From: Prevotella vespertina
GTDB lineage: Bacteria > Bacteroidota > Bacteroidia > Bacteroidales > Bacteroidaceae
NCBI RefSeq assembly: GCF_009728485.1
Contig: NZ_VVIQ01000010.1
Location: 31,729-95,728, forward strand
Length of the DNA: 64,000 nt
Direction: 5' to 3'
Shown here in pieces: positions 1 to 7,095 of this stretch. The notes beneath the pieces are model-generated. The model saw only the letters and a list, made by a program, of their open reading frames with translations, did not search any database and was not told where the DNA came from. How positions within the stretch are numbered: the stretch's first letter is position 1; each line of letters opens with the position of its first letter. The position numbers and the translations under genes were made by a program.

Positions 1-52
1 GGGTATTAGAGGGGAATACTCTCTTATCCCTTTAATATAATCAATAAATCTT

Positions 53-670
53 ATGGGAATGCTTTTTGTTCTTATTTTATGGGCAATCGTTCTTATAGTC
101 CTATCTCTCATATTAGGACTGATAACGTTACCTTTCTCTTACTTCCTTTGCAAAAGGCAAAGGAAGAGGAAGATGGTTCTATCATTCCTCACACCAGGAG
201 TATTTATTGGGGTATACGCTGTAAGTAGTTTTGTGTGTATGATTATCATTGCTATCATTCTTGGTTCTGACATTGGTATCGGTGATAGTTGGTCTATCCC
301 ACTAAAGAATGGTTATGAACTTACCTCAGTTGATACGCCCGAATATGCTAACATCAATCGCAGAAACGATCCGTTGCAAGAAAACCTTATTGATGGGATT
401 ACACATATACAAGTGGTTGGAGACTCTGTCATAGGAAAAGGGGCTGATGGAAACTACTTCATCTTCAACCTACAAAATGGTGACAAGGAAGACAACCTAA
501 GCTATCAAAATCTCACAATAAAAATGAAATCAAGACCCATTACACTCGTTAATAATAATACCTACTATTGGGAACAACGCAAAGTACCCTATATAATTGC
601 GGGCATCTTTTGCCTTCTTATAACCATTTTAGCAATAAAAACTCTTTGGCGAATAGGTCTAATTTACTAA
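53..670 (+). CDS. Hypothetical multi-pass membrane protein
   Basis: This 205-residue protein is not recognised. It has a long hydrophobic N-terminal segment (about residues 3-30), a short basic stretch (KRQRKRK, about 35-40), a second membrane segment (about 47-70), a polar domain of about 100 residues, and a last membrane helix near 180-198. Both ends are therefore anchored in the inner membrane around one soluble loop. ATG at 53 is the first in the frame; a second Met two codons on is equally possible. Only 52 bases lie upstream, so operon context is unknown. The adjacent small membrane protein at 831 lies on the same strand beyond a dispersed repeat. Confidence 0.6.
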   Translation: MGMLFVLILWAIVLIVLSLILGLITLPFSYFLCKRQRKRKMVLSFLTPGVFIGVYAVSSFVCMIIIAIILGSDIGIGDSWSIPLKNGYELTSVDTPEYANINRRNDPLQENLIDGITHIQVVGDSVIGKGADGNYFIFNLQNGDKEDNLSYQNLTIKMKSRPITLVNNNTYYWEQRKVPYIIAGIFCLLITILAIKTLWRIGLIY

Positions 671-754
671 GCTTTTATTTCATATATGTAACTTACCATT
701 ATTCCAACCCAAACCCTAAGACACATCAAAAAAACTACACAAAATGTATCTATC

Positions 755-790
755 TAGCCCTCCTCCCTTCGGGAGGAGCTGGAGGTGGGT
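755..790. repeat. GC-rich palindromic dispersed repeat
   Basis: The centre is an inverted repeat (CTCCTCCC-ttc-GGGAGGAG), followed by a GGAGGTGGGT tail. The same 36 bases recur at 1863-1898 and related forms occur throughout the window. Confidence 0.8.
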
Positions 791-830
791 ATTAGATCCT
801 TATCATTCACTACATCTAAATCAAAAGAAT

Positions 831-1094
831 ATGAGCGACAATCTCTTACTTTATATCAGCTCTATTATCTGCGCACTCCTCACTATCTATCAGATATTCA
901 ATCGCCAGAAAAGAGCAGGTATCTTATCAGCTATTGTATTATTAGGTTACTCCCTCCCACTCTATTACCTCTTCTTCTTTCGTTCAGAACATGGGGCAGG
1001 TCTCACATGGTGGTTTTATCTCCTTGTGCTAAACCTCATATACATCCTCTCAACAGCGATACACCTCATTTTTAAGCGTATCAAAGGAAGATAA
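831..1094 (+). CDS. Small hypothetical membrane protein
   Basis: An 87-residue protein with about three hydrophobic segments (roughly residues 4-20, 29-50 and 60-80) and a basic C-terminus (FKRIKGR). The reading frame extends back to an ATG at 744, but that part runs through the dispersed GC-rich repeat at 755-790. ATG 831 gives a normal membrane-protein N-terminus, so I choose it. Function is not recognised. The neighbour at 53-670 is also a membrane protein, but the repeat between them argues against tight co-translation. Confidence 0.5.
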   Translation: MSDNLLLYISSIICALLTIYQIFNRQKRAGILSAIVLLGYSLPLYYLFFFRSEHGAGLTWWFYLLVLNLIYILSTAIHLIFKRIKGR

Positions 1095-1117
1095 ACTAAA
1101 ATACAATATAAGGTTAT

Positions 1118-1393
1118 TTATCCAAACAAATCTGAATGAGTACCAGTGTCAATCAGCTGTAAGATTAGTTTATCATCGTCTTGAAACCATATCAATAACC
1201 AATCAGATTGTAAGTGACATTCCCAAAGCCCACGATACTTCCCCGATAACTTATGAGGTTTATAGTTTTGAGGGAGGCTACCTTTCTCTACTAATATACG
1301 AAGAGCTGCCTCAAACACATGAGAATCCAATCCTCTTTTAAGACATTTTTTAAAAGAGCGTTTAAAGCTATTTGTATATTCAATTTCGTACAT
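1118..1393 (-). CDS. yafQ: YafQ-family type II toxin (mRNA interferase)
   Basis: At 91 residues this has the length and sequence pattern of the RelE/ParE-superfamily YafQ group: a basic N-terminal helix (FKRSFKKCLKRG), a KPHKLSGKYRGLWECHL block, then SDWLLIWF and a C-terminal DTGTHSDLF. Family members cleave mRNA on the ribosome and are neutralised by the adjacent antitoxin. The catalytic histidines of E. coli YafQ correspond to the His in CHL and the C-terminal THSDLF His; the intact motifs suggest an active toxin. It starts 8 bp downstream of the antitoxin stop on the same strand, so the pair forms an operon. Confidence 0.88.
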   Translation of the reverse strand: MYEIEYTNSFKRSFKKCLKRGLDSHVFEAALRILVEKGSLPQNYKPHKLSGKYRGLWECHLQSDWLLIWFQDDDKLILQLIDTGTHSDLFG

Positions 1394-1401
1394 ATAGCTT
1401 A

Positions 1402-1629
1402 CTATCTCATCAATTGAGACATAAGTTCATCAACATCTTTAGCATGATGAAGATGTCCAGCCTTGAGATCTTCGATACTCTTATCAAGCCCATTCATTTC
1501 CTCTCGTTCAAAAGACCAACCCATTCGTTGAGCAAGTTCTTTTAGAAACCTAAGGTCAGAACTATTGGGAAGTCGAAGCCTTACAACCTCTGGATGTATT
1601 ACAGACGTATTCATATCTAATTTATCCAT
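1402..1629 (-). CDS. Antitoxin partner of the YafQ-like toxin
   Basis: This 75-residue ORF lies immediately upstream of the toxin on the same strand, the usual antitoxin-first order. It contains a VRLRLPNSSD segment resembling a short beta strand/loop and an acidic, helical C-terminus (about residues 42-75) suited to wrapping the toxin. The family is not firmly identified; a RelB/DinJ-like role is inferred from position. The frame extends to 1728, but a good promoter at 1637-1668 places transcription start near 1633, excluding longer starts. Met at 1614 (giving 70 residues) is a real alternative, because ATG 1629 would leave almost no leader. Confidence 0.7.
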   Translation of the reverse strand: MDKLDMNTSVIHPEVVRLRLPNSSDLRFLKELAQRMGWSFEREEMNGLDKSIEDLKAGHLHHAKDVDELMSQLMR

Positions 1630-1636
1630 TACGTGA

Positions 1637-1668
1637 CAAATATACGATTTTAATATGATATTAGCAAA
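1637..1668 (-). promoter_or_regulatory. Promoter of the toxin-antitoxin operon
   Basis: Read on the minus strand: TTTG at 1668-1665, a 20 bp spacer and a perfect TATATTTG at 1644-1637. It fits the Bacteroidetes -33/-7 consensus. Confidence 0.7.
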
Positions 1669-1691
1669 CATATAAAGTAAAAAAACATCCA

Positions 1692-1726
1692 TAAAAAAAA
1701 GAGGATTCCTCCGCAGAAGAATCCTC
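1692..1726 (-). terminator. Intrinsic terminator, minus strand
   Basis: Eight-base-pair stem (GAGGATTC/GAATCCTC, 1701-1708 with 1719-1726) followed on the minus strand by a run of eight Ts. It ends the rplT transcript and the candidate small RNA. Confidence 0.75.
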
Positions 1727-1832
1727 ATAATCTTTAGAAGTCACCAACCCCCTACCCAATCCCTGCCTTAGCAAAGACTTAGAGGTGGACTCTATTCTTT
1801 CCCTCCTTGAAAAAGCCAGACAAATAAATAGG
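1701..1832 (-). ncRNA. Candidate Bacteroidales-1-type (6S-like) RNA downstream of rplT
   Basis: About 130 nt between rplT and a strong terminator hold no ORF. The Bacteroidales-1 RNA family is known to lie downstream of the L20 gene in this order, ending at a terminator, and has been suggested to be the local 6S RNA. Read on the minus strand, an AGU-C-CACC segment can pair with GGUGACU about 50 nt later, giving a closing stem. A poor -7-like TTTATTTG occurs near 1830. Family identity rests on position and terminator only. Confidence 0.4.
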
Positions 1833-1862
1833 AGTAAGCAATAACTCTCCCACTTCAGTATC

Positions 1863-1898
1863 TAGCCCTCCTCCCTTCGGGAGGAGCTGGAGGTGGGT
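1863..1898. repeat. GC-rich palindromic dispersed repeat
   Basis: Second copy of the repeat at 755-790. It lies directly after the rplT stop codon (1900-1902), as many copies in this window lie against stop codons. Confidence 0.8.
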
Positions 1899-1899
1899 C

Positions 1900-2244
1900 T
1901 TACTTTACCTTGTCAACAATAGCCTTAAAAGCTTCCTGATTGTTAACAGCGAGGTCAGCGAGCACCTTACGGTTAATCTCGATACCAGCCTTGTGCAATG
2001 CACCCATCAACTGGCTGTAGCTCATATCATAAAGACGAGCAGCAGCGTTGATACGCTGAATCCACAATGCGCGGAAGTTACGCTTCTTGTTACGACGGTC
2101 ACGATAAGCATAAGTCAAACCCTTCTCATAGGTATTCTTTGCTACCGTCCAAACATTTTTACGGGCACCATAGTAACCCTTAGTCTGCTTCAGAATTCTT
2201 GTTCTCTTTGCTTTTGAAGCAACATGATTGACTGATCTTGGCAT
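1900..2244 (-). CDS. rplT: 50S ribosomal protein L20
   Basis: A 114-residue, strongly basic protein beginning [20 protein letters not shown], the standard L20 N-terminus, with the long helical [21 protein letters not shown] core. L20 binds 23S rRNA and is needed for early 50S assembly. It is the last gene of infC-rpmI-rplT on the minus strand, 36 bp after rpmI. In other bacteria L20 represses this operon by binding an rRNA-like leader; a structured spacer upstream of rpmI (2548-2586) could serve here. The length is normal for the family. Confidence 0.98.
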   Translation of the reverse strand: MPRSVNHVASKAKRTRILKQTKGYYGARKNVWTVAKNTYEKGLTYAYRDRRNKKRNFRALWIQRINAAARLYDMSYSQLMGALHKAGIEINRKVLADLAVNNQEAFKAIVDKVK

Positions 2245-2280
2245 AGTTTTTCTTTCCTTTTAATTTGTTTGACTAATGAA

Positions 2281-2478
2281 TTAACGAAGTCTGAGCAAGT
2301 CGCGTACCTGCTTCAAGTTTGTACCATCCACGAGCGTCTGGTGAACAAGATTTCTCTTCTGTTTCTTTGTCTTCTTAGTCAGAATGTGACTGTGGTAAGC
2401 GTGATGACGTTTAATCTTACCAGTACCGGTGAACGTGAATCTCTTCTTTGCGCCGGAATTTGTCTTCTGTTTTGGCAT
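2281..2478 (-). CDS. rpmI: 50S ribosomal protein L35
   Basis: A 65-residue basic protein starting [20 protein letters not shown], which matches L35 throughout, including the [14 protein letters not shown] segment. It is a structural component of the large subunit. It lies between infC (113 bp upstream) and rplT (36 bp downstream) in the conserved operon. The spacer to infC is long and structured, unlike the short spacer to rplT, so separate translational control of rpmI-rplT is plausible. Confidence 0.97.
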   Translation of the reverse strand: MPKQKTNSGAKKRFTFTGTGKIKRHHAYHSHILTKKTKKQKRNLVHQTLVDGTNLKQVRDLLRLR

Positions 2479-2547
2479 TTTTGTAAAATTTAAAATTGTT
2501 ATTTATATTCATCTGTGGCAACGTATATACCAGGACGTTACGCACAG

Positions 2548-2586
2548 GTTGCCCATGTCGCCCCTCATAACGAGGAGACACCCAAC
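2548..2586 (-). promoter_or_regulatory. Structured infC-rpmI spacer, possible L20 autoregulatory hairpin
   Basis: Three co-axial short stems can form: GTTG with CAAC (2548-2551/2583-2586), TGTC with GACA (2556-2559/2577-2580) and CCTC with GAGG (2563-2566/2572-2575) around a 5-nt loop. The shape with internal loops is what an L20 rRNA mimic would need. Function is inferred from operon position. Confidence 0.35.
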
Positions 2587-2591
2587 GGGCG

Positions 2592-3272
2592 TTAGTCAAT
2601 ATTCAGTTTCTTCAATGCGTCAGCACCATTCTTAGCGTTGGCAAACAAACCGCCATCCGCCTTTGGCTCCTCGCTGACGCCCTCAGCACCTGCCTTCGCA
2701 CCAGCCTCTGCCTCCTCACGGTCGCGCTTCTGCTGACTCTTCTTGGCAACACCTGCCTTCTTAGGTGCAAGATAGAGGAACATCTTCTTGCCTTCGAGTT
2801 TCGGAAGCTGCTCTACCTTTGCAAGCTCCTCAAGATCGTTGGCGAAACGAAGCAATAACACCTCGCCCTGCTCCTTAAACAGAATCGAACGACCACGGAA
2901 GAACACGTATGCGCGTACCTTATTACCAGCATTGAGGAACTCCTGCGCATGCTTGAGCTTAAACTTATAGTCGTGCTCATCCGTCTGAGGACCAAAACGA
3001 ATCTCCTTCACCTCCTGCTTAACCTGCTTCTGCTTCATCTCCTTCTGATGCTTCTTCTGCTGGTAGAGGAACTTAGAATAGTCGATGATACGACAAACCG
3101 GTGGCTGTGCGTTAGGAGAAATCTCCACAAGGTCAACTCCCTCTTTCTGAGCTAATTCCAACGCTTTTCGCGTAGGCATAACCTCAGCTCCATCATCACT
3201 TACCACACGTACTTCCCGAACGCGAATCTGCTCGTTCACGCGGTACTTCATTTTCATTTTGTCATTCTTCAT
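2592..3272 (-). CDS. infC: Translation initiation factor IF-3
   Basis: A 226-residue protein with the IF-3 N-domain ([15 protein letters not shown]..., about residues 9-80, including [19 protein letters not shown]) and C-domain ([20 protein letters not shown]..., about 92-175). It binds the 30S subunit and controls start-codon selection. The protein is longer than the E. coli form: after about residue 175 it carries a 50-residue low-complexity tail rich in Ala, Gly, Glu and Lys, ending [11 protein letters not shown] at 3272 gives the usual Bacteroidetes N-terminus MKNDKMK. It is first in the infC-rpmI-rplT operon, behind the promoter at 3311-3342. Confidence 0.97.
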   Translation of the reverse strand: MKNDKMKMKYRVNEQIRVREVRVVSDDGAEVMPTRKALELAQKEGVDLVEISPNAQPPVCRIIDYSKFLYQQKKHQKEMKQKQVKQEVKEIRFGPQTDEHDYKFKLKHAQEFLNAGNKVRAYVFFRGRSILFKEQGEVLLLRFANDLEELAKVEQLPKLEGKKMFLYLAPKKAGVAKKSQQKRDREEAEAGAKAGAEGVSEEPKADGGLFANAKNGADALKKLNID

Positions 3273-3310
3273 TCAACTATTTTAATGTGTTTAAATTCGC
3301 TAAACGCGTG

Positions 3311-3342
3311 CAAAGTTACTATTTTCCAACCGATTATCCAAG
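3311..3342 (-). promoter_or_regulatory. Promoter of infC-rpmI-rplT
   Basis: On the minus strand, CTTG (near-consensus -33, 3342-3339), a 20 bp spacer, and TAACTTTG (-7, 3318-3311), about 40 bp upstream of the infC start. Confidence 0.6.
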
Positions 3343-3378
3343 CATTTTTACTTATATTTTTTATATAAAAAGGAAAAA

Positions 3379-3410
3379 GCCCCACCCAACCTCCCCGAAG
3401 GGGGAGGAGG
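3379..3410. repeat. GC-rich palindromic dispersed repeat
   Basis: GCCCCACCCAACCTCCCC followed by the complementary GGGGGAGGAGG. It begins the repeat-filled 3273-3577 spacer, which otherwise holds only the infC promoter and a further fragment at 3412-3430. Confidence 0.75.
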
Positions 3411-3430
3411 AGCCCCACCCAGCCTCTACA

Positions 3431-3572
3431 GCCCCACCCAACCTCCCCGAAAGGGGAGGAGTGCCTATGCGCACACGAGGGGGATTAGGACTCAGGGCTC
3501 TTTATCTGATAGTTTTCTGCAAAATACTTGCAAACTTGCCTCCTCCCCTTTCGGGGAGGTCGGGTGGGGCTT
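3431..3572 (+). repeat. Composite 142-bp repeat, copy 1
   Basis: Two GC-rich palindromic ends (CCCCACCC...GGGGAGG) flank a core of about 75 bp containing GCGCACACGAGG and TTTTCTGCAAAATACTTGC. An inverted, near-identical copy including the core lies at 8581-8722. The right end stops 5 bp short of the smalltalk stop codon. Confidence 0.85.
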
Positions 3573-3577
3573 CCTTT

Positions 3578-3670
3578 CTACAAACAGCTCGACATACCCA
3601 GCGTTGTAGCAATGGCAGTGAGCACAGAGATAATCACATTAATGATTGTTTTCCATTTTTCGTGTTTCAT
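3578..3670 (-). CDS. Smalltalk protein (30-residue peptide)
   Basis: On the minus strand, ATG at 3670 opens a 30-codon frame reading MKHEKWKTIINVIISVLTAI followed by ATTLGMSSCL and TAG. This is the signature of the tiny smalltalk family found beside HU-like DNA-binding genes in Bacteroidales: a short basic N-terminus, one hydrophobic helix and a conserved SC near the end. The function of the family is unknown. The nearest upstream gene on the same strand is the HU-like protein (4082-4597), its normal neighbour. The stop codon abuts the composite repeat 3431-3572. It is shorter than common ORF cut-offs. Confidence 0.85.
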   Translation of the reverse strand: MKHEKWKTIINVIISVLTAIATTLGMSSCL

Positions 3671-3680
3671 AAGGCTTTTT

Positions 3681-3771
3681 ACTTTGAAAATTGAGGTTTG
3701 AACTATTAACTTTGAACTTTGAGGTTTGAAATTTGAACTTTATGATTTCAACTATTAACTTTGAACAATTA
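3681..3771. repeat. 7-bp tandem array (consensus ACTTTGA)
   Basis: About 13 consecutive heptamers (ACTTTGA, AAATTGA, GGTTTGA, ACTATTA ...). TTTGAA or TTTCAA occurs at 3683, 3697, 3711, 3725, 3732, 3746 and 3760, all multiples of 7 apart. Confidence 0.75.
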
Positions 3772-4003
3772 CCGACTACGAATTTCTCTAATTACGCTAA
3801 TACTTATTGCGATGTAATTCGTGCAATTCGCGTCATTCGTAGTTAACTTTATGATTTGCGTTTAACCCTTAAGCTATATCAGTAATCATAATTATGGATT
3901 ATGAATTCTGAATTATGAATTCTTGATAGTATCTCGCTAATCACCCCCCTCTCTTTTACTTCCCTTCGGTCAGTGACCGTTGGTTCGGAGAGGGTTTGGG
4001 GGA

Positions 4004-4073
4004 GGGGTATCTCGCTAATCACTCCCCTCCCTTTGGGGGAGGGGCAAGGGGGAGGGGCCAGTTGTTGTTGTTG
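4004..4073 (+). repeat. GC-rich repeat flanking the HU-like gene, left copy
   Basis: Contains GGGGTATCTCGCTA, CACTCCCCTCCCT, GGGGGAGGGGCAAGG and a GTT-triplet tail. A direct copy lies at 4896-4964, so the pair brackets the HU-like gene. Confidence 0.8.
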
Positions 4074-4081
4074 CTGGGGCT

Positions 4082-4597
4082 TTACGCATGTCCACCCTCA
4101 CTCGTAGCCGTAGACTCGCCAGGCTCAGGTCCCGAAGGCGTAGCCCCATTAGCTGGGTGCTTACCCTTCTTATTACCCTTCCTGCTATCCTTGAGCGACT
4201 GGTCGTACTTATCGTACTCACGCAGGCGCACAGAATGCTTCAAGCGAGCCGTCATCAGCGAACCAGAGGCACGAGCACGCAAGTGAGGCTGATAGATATC
4301 CCTTGCCGGCGTGAAGTCTGCCAACTTCTCCACACCCTGACTGCGAATGCCTGCCGAGAAGATTGCCAAGTCAGGGATTTTCACTGCCACTCCCTCCAGC
4401 ACCAACTCGCGGATGCAAGCCACCATATCGGTCAGCACACCAGCAATAGCACCCTTAGAATAAGGCGTGTTATGGGCAGACATATACTCCGCCAACTTCT
4501 CCAAATCGTAGGTCTGATCGACCACCGCACGCGCATACCAATATCCCTTACGCTTACTGGTCTTGCGCTTGTCCTGATAAATTTTGTAATGAATCAT
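4082..4597 (-). CDS. HU-like DNA-binding protein (HU-HIG family)
   Basis: A 171-residue protein with the Bacteroidetes HU-HIG layout: an N-terminal YKIYQDKRKTSKRKGYWYARAV strand, a helical SKGAIAGVLTDMVACIRELVLEG dimerisation part, then a VKIPDLAIFSAGIRS beta region (to about 125). The last 45 residues are a disordered tail rich in Lys, Gly, Pro and Ser that classical HU lacks. It should bind DNA non-specifically as a dimer. It lies upstream of the smalltalk gene on the same strand, with a possible promoter 400 bp away at 5009-5040. Direct 69-bp repeats bracket it. A paralogue lies at 36247-36612. Confidence 0.85.
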   Translation of the reverse strand: MIHYKIYQDKRKTSKRKGYWYARAVVDQTYDLEKLAEYMSAHNTPYSKGAIAGVLTDMVACIRELVLEGVAVKIPDLAIFSAGIRSQGVEKLADFTPARDIYQPHLRARASGSLMTARLKHSVRLREYDKYDQSLKDSRKGNKKGKHPANGATPSGPEPGESTATSEGGHA

Positions 4598-4639
4598 AGT
4601 ATTTTAACTTTGAATGAAATTAATAGAACAACAAACAAG

Positions 4640-4682
4640 CAGCCCCTCCCCCTCGCCCCTCCCCCCATAGGGAGGGGAGTAA
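4640..4682. repeat. GC-rich dispersed repeat fragment
   Basis: AGCCCCTCCCCCTCGCCCC followed by the partly complementary AGGGAGGGGAGT; related to 4004-4073 but inverted. It lies upstream of the HU-like start. Confidence 0.6.
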
Positions 4683-4895
4683 AACCGTGTTATCCCAGCA
4701 TTAACGTATGCGGTTACGCTTTTTCTCGTCCCGCCCCATTTAGCAATCACAATTTTTGAATTGCAACCTACTGATGAAAACGCTGTCCGAATTATTCAGA
4801 ATTAACAAAGAACGCTATACTATAAGTTTGAGAGCACTAATCTTTACGTTTAAGAACGCTTACCTTTGCGCTTGAGAACTGCTACCATCACATTA

Positions 4896-4964
4896 GGGGT
4901 ATCTCGCTATTCACTCCCCTCCCTCTGGGGGAGGGGCAAGGGGGAGGGGCCAGTTGTTGTTGGC
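4896..4964 (+). repeat. GC-rich repeat flanking the HU-like gene, right copy
   Basis: Direct copy of 4004-4073, differing at a few positions and continuing into a longer TTGTTG-rich tail to about 4985. Confidence 0.8.
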
Positions 4965-5008
4965 TTGTTGTTGTTGGTTGTTGGTTATCTGTTTGTTTTT
5001 TCTGTTTG

Positions 5009-5040
5009 CAAAGTTAATCAACAGCAAGAGGGAAAGCAAA
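5009..5040 (-). promoter_or_regulatory. Likely promoter for the HU-like/smalltalk genes
   Basis: On the minus strand, TTTG (5040-5037), a 20 bp spacer and TAACTTTG (5016-5009). The match is perfect, but the 5' leader to the HU-like start would be about 400 nt and would contain the 4896-4964 repeat. Confidence 0.55.
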
Positions 5041-5283
5041 AATACACTGTGTTAAATTTTGCAAAACAACACCTAACGCACTATTTTACAACATGTTAAG
5101 GAACTACGACCACGTTATAGCGAAAACAATACAAGCAAGCAATGGTAAGCAAAACGCCTCTTTTTTCTAACGGAATAATCAATCCCCAACTCTCCTACTC
5201 TACCCTTTGAAAATTACAAATTACAAATTACAAATTACATTAAGCCCCACGCAGGGTGCGGAGAGGAGGAGGATTCCTAATAG

Positions 5284-5327
5284 TTTATTATAATATATAA
5301 TATAATTATATTATATATTATAATAAA
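5284..5327. repeat. 44-bp perfect AT-only palindrome
   Basis: Arms of 22 bp (5284-5305 and 5306-5327) are exact reverse complements with no spacer and contain only A and T. It could extrude as a cruciform or act as an end-of-transcript hairpin. Confidence 0.9.
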
Positions 5328-5594
5328 AATTTATAGATAATAATTTATAACTATTTTCTATACTTATCCTTTCAATCCACGACCTCACTCCCCTCTCTCT
5401 ATCCTCAAAGAATATCCCGACCAACCTTAATGTAATTTGTAATCTGTAATTATGTAATCGAGAGTGAAAACAAAAATAGCCGTTATTTTTACCTGCATCA
5501 TCTTGAATCGCCTTAACCATCAGCAGTTAGAATCTGCCTTGCAGAATTGCCCTTCAAGGACCCCCAAAAAAATAAAAAAAAAGAAAAGATGATG

Positions 5595-5626
5595 CTTGCA
5601 TTTGTACGAAAAATTTTATAACTTTG
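5595..5626 (+). promoter_or_regulatory. Promoter of the coiled-coil gene pair
   Basis: CTTG at 5595-5598, a 20 bp spacer and TAACTTTG at 5619-5626. This implies a leader of about 180 nt before the start at 5812. Confidence 0.5.
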
Positions 5627-5811
5627 TAAGGCCTTATCATAAAACGAAGGCTGAAGACGAAATTTAATCTGCGCCCTCTTAGCAGCTTTGTTAACCCGCA
5701 ATAGAAGCATACAGAGAGGTTGGCTCCATAAAAGAGCTGTCGATTCTATAAAAAAAGGAAAGACACAGAGAAAAGAATAGGCTTCATTAACCTTTAAACA
5801 ATGTTATTTTA

Positions 5812-7092
5812 ATGAGAGATTTGAACCTCAAAGAAATGATGAATTCAAGGGAGAGCCACCTTATCATGAAGGCTCTCACTGTAGATGTAGACTATCTGGG
5901 TGACTATGGCACTCGGAGGAATAGCACAATCGATATTATCAGTCGTATTAATAGCGGCGATACCAGCCTCATAAATGAAAGTTGGCAAAAACTGACTGGA
6001 GAATTCGACCTTGACAAGATTAAAAAGATTATCGACGGAATAGAGGATGAGAGGGTGCTTAATGCTATCGTGGGAATAATAAAATCTGAATACTCACGAC
6101 TATTAAAACAGGGCAAGATAAAAGCAATTTTCAGAAAAAAAGAAATATTTGTAGATTGGAATTGTATTGCAGTCGATGCAGGTTTGGAGGAGCATATCGA
6201 CGACTTCATAACACAATGGAAGGAAATTAAAAACGTATTACAGAAGGAAAAAGAGGAACGCGAAAAGGCTGCATCTATTTTTAATATTTTCTGCGGAGAG
6301 AAAGACTGTCACGAGTCTTTTGTGCCTTATTCGCCAACCTTTCTGCCACAAGACAAGGAACTCAATGGACAGAAAGGGGGATTATGGGTTGAAAACATCG
6401 TAGAGAAAACTATAAGTGAGGAACAACAGACCACTATCGCACAGCTGAGAGAGAAAGCCGACAAGCTTAAACAATCTAATACCCTACTTAAAAAGCAAAT
6501 AAAAAACCTAAAGAAAAAGGACGCTCAAATGCTGAAGGAGAACAAGAAACACCTGCAGGAAATTGAGAACCTAAAGAAAATCAATAGCACACAGGAGGAG
6601 GAAATAACACAGCTTCGGCAGGAGATTACTGACACCATCTACACTCCACAGATAGAATATGAAATGTCGGAGGAGGAGAAGGAAGAGTACGCAAAATTTT
6701 TCGATGATGCCGTCTACGAACAAGTTTTCTTTGACGATAATCTTCAGAAAATTAGCGAGCTGGAGGATAAAAACAAAGAGTTGGAGGCTAACATGCAAAA
6801 GATAATAGAGGAGCAGGGGCAGAAATACGTCAGTATTGATGTGCTAATAAAGGGGCTGGACGACATCCCCGACACGAAGGAGAAACTATCTCTCATAGAG
6901 AAGCTTGGCATCTATGTCTTAGGAGATACGCCTTGTGCAAAGAGAATCCTCTCCCTTGCAAGAGAAATCAATAGGAATCTCAAGGAAATCCAAGCACGAC
7001 AAGGACAAACCAATATAACAGCCAACCAGCTTGTAATGGGCAACGGAACACAGAATATTACTAACGCCAATATGGCACCAAGAGCGGAATAA
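5812..7092 (+). CDS. Uncharacterised coiled-coil protein with C-terminal QLVMG motif
   Basis: The family of this 426-residue protein is not recognised. Residues 1-130 form a charged, probably helical domain. After a linker, about 200-275 is a strong coiled coil (repeated K/E heptads such as LKKQIKNLKKKDAQMLKENK), followed by an acidic EEEKEEYAKFFDDA patch and another helical segment (about 310-400). The C-terminus carries NQLVMGNGTQNIT, which recurs in the next gene as HQLVVGDSTQTIE plus NLIMGDCTQN. The stop is 3 bp before that gene, so they are co-translated and probably form a complex. There is no signal peptide. The 180-nt leader is unusually long. Confidence 0.7.
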   Translation: MRDLNLKEMMNSRESHLIMKALTVDVDYLGDYGTRRNSTIDIISRINSGDTSLINESWQKLTGEFDLDKIKKIIDGIEDERVLNAIVGIIKSEYSRLLKQGKIKAIFRKKEIFVDWNCIAVDAGLEEHIDDFITQWKEIKNVLQKEKEEREKAASIFNIFCGEKDCHESFVPYSPTFLPQDKELNGQKGGLWVENIVEKTISEEQQTTIAQLREKADKLKQSNTLLKKQIKNLKKKDAQMLKENKKHLQEIENLKKINSTQEEEITQLRQEITDTIYTPQIEYEMSEEEKEEYAKFFDDAVYEQVFFDDNLQKISELEDKNKELEANMQKIIEEQGQKYVSIDVLIKGLDDIPDTKEKLSLIEKLGIYVLGDTPCAKRILSLAREINRNLKEIQARQGQTNITANQLVMGNGTQNITNANMAPRAE

Positions 7093-7095
7093 TAT

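Larger units (their letters stand above)
3671..4081. other. Intergenic spacer with 7-bp tandem repeats and GC-rich repeats
   Basis: Holds a 7-bp tandem array (3681-3771), an unremarkable AT-rich stretch with imperfect AATTCG/CGAATT motifs (about 3778-3845), and GC-rich dispersed repeats from 3946 to 4073. I see no gene. Confidence 0.7.
5041..5811. other. Gene-free spacer with an AT palindrome and short repeats
   Basis: No convincing gene is present. Contents: four AAATTAC heptamers (5211-5238), a GC-rich fragment (5242-5276), the 44-bp AT-only palindrome (5284-5327), a poly-A-rich tract (about 5570-5590), and the promoter and long leader of the coiled-coil gene (5595-5811). Confidence 0.7.

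Noticed and set aside
785..1075. Open frame overlapping 831-1094
   Set aside because: The overlapping frame lacks membrane-protein or other family features, while 831-1094 has regular hydrophobic helices.
3287..3694. Open frame of 135 codons over the repeats
   Set aside because: It runs through GC-rich repeats (PHPTSPKGEE-type translations) and across the smalltalk gene; no protein features.
4088..4759. Open frame of 223 codons on the plus strand
   Set aside because: It is antisense to the HU-like gene, which has clear family features; the plus frame has no recognisable protein and is rich in Arg/Ser/Leu as shadow frames are.
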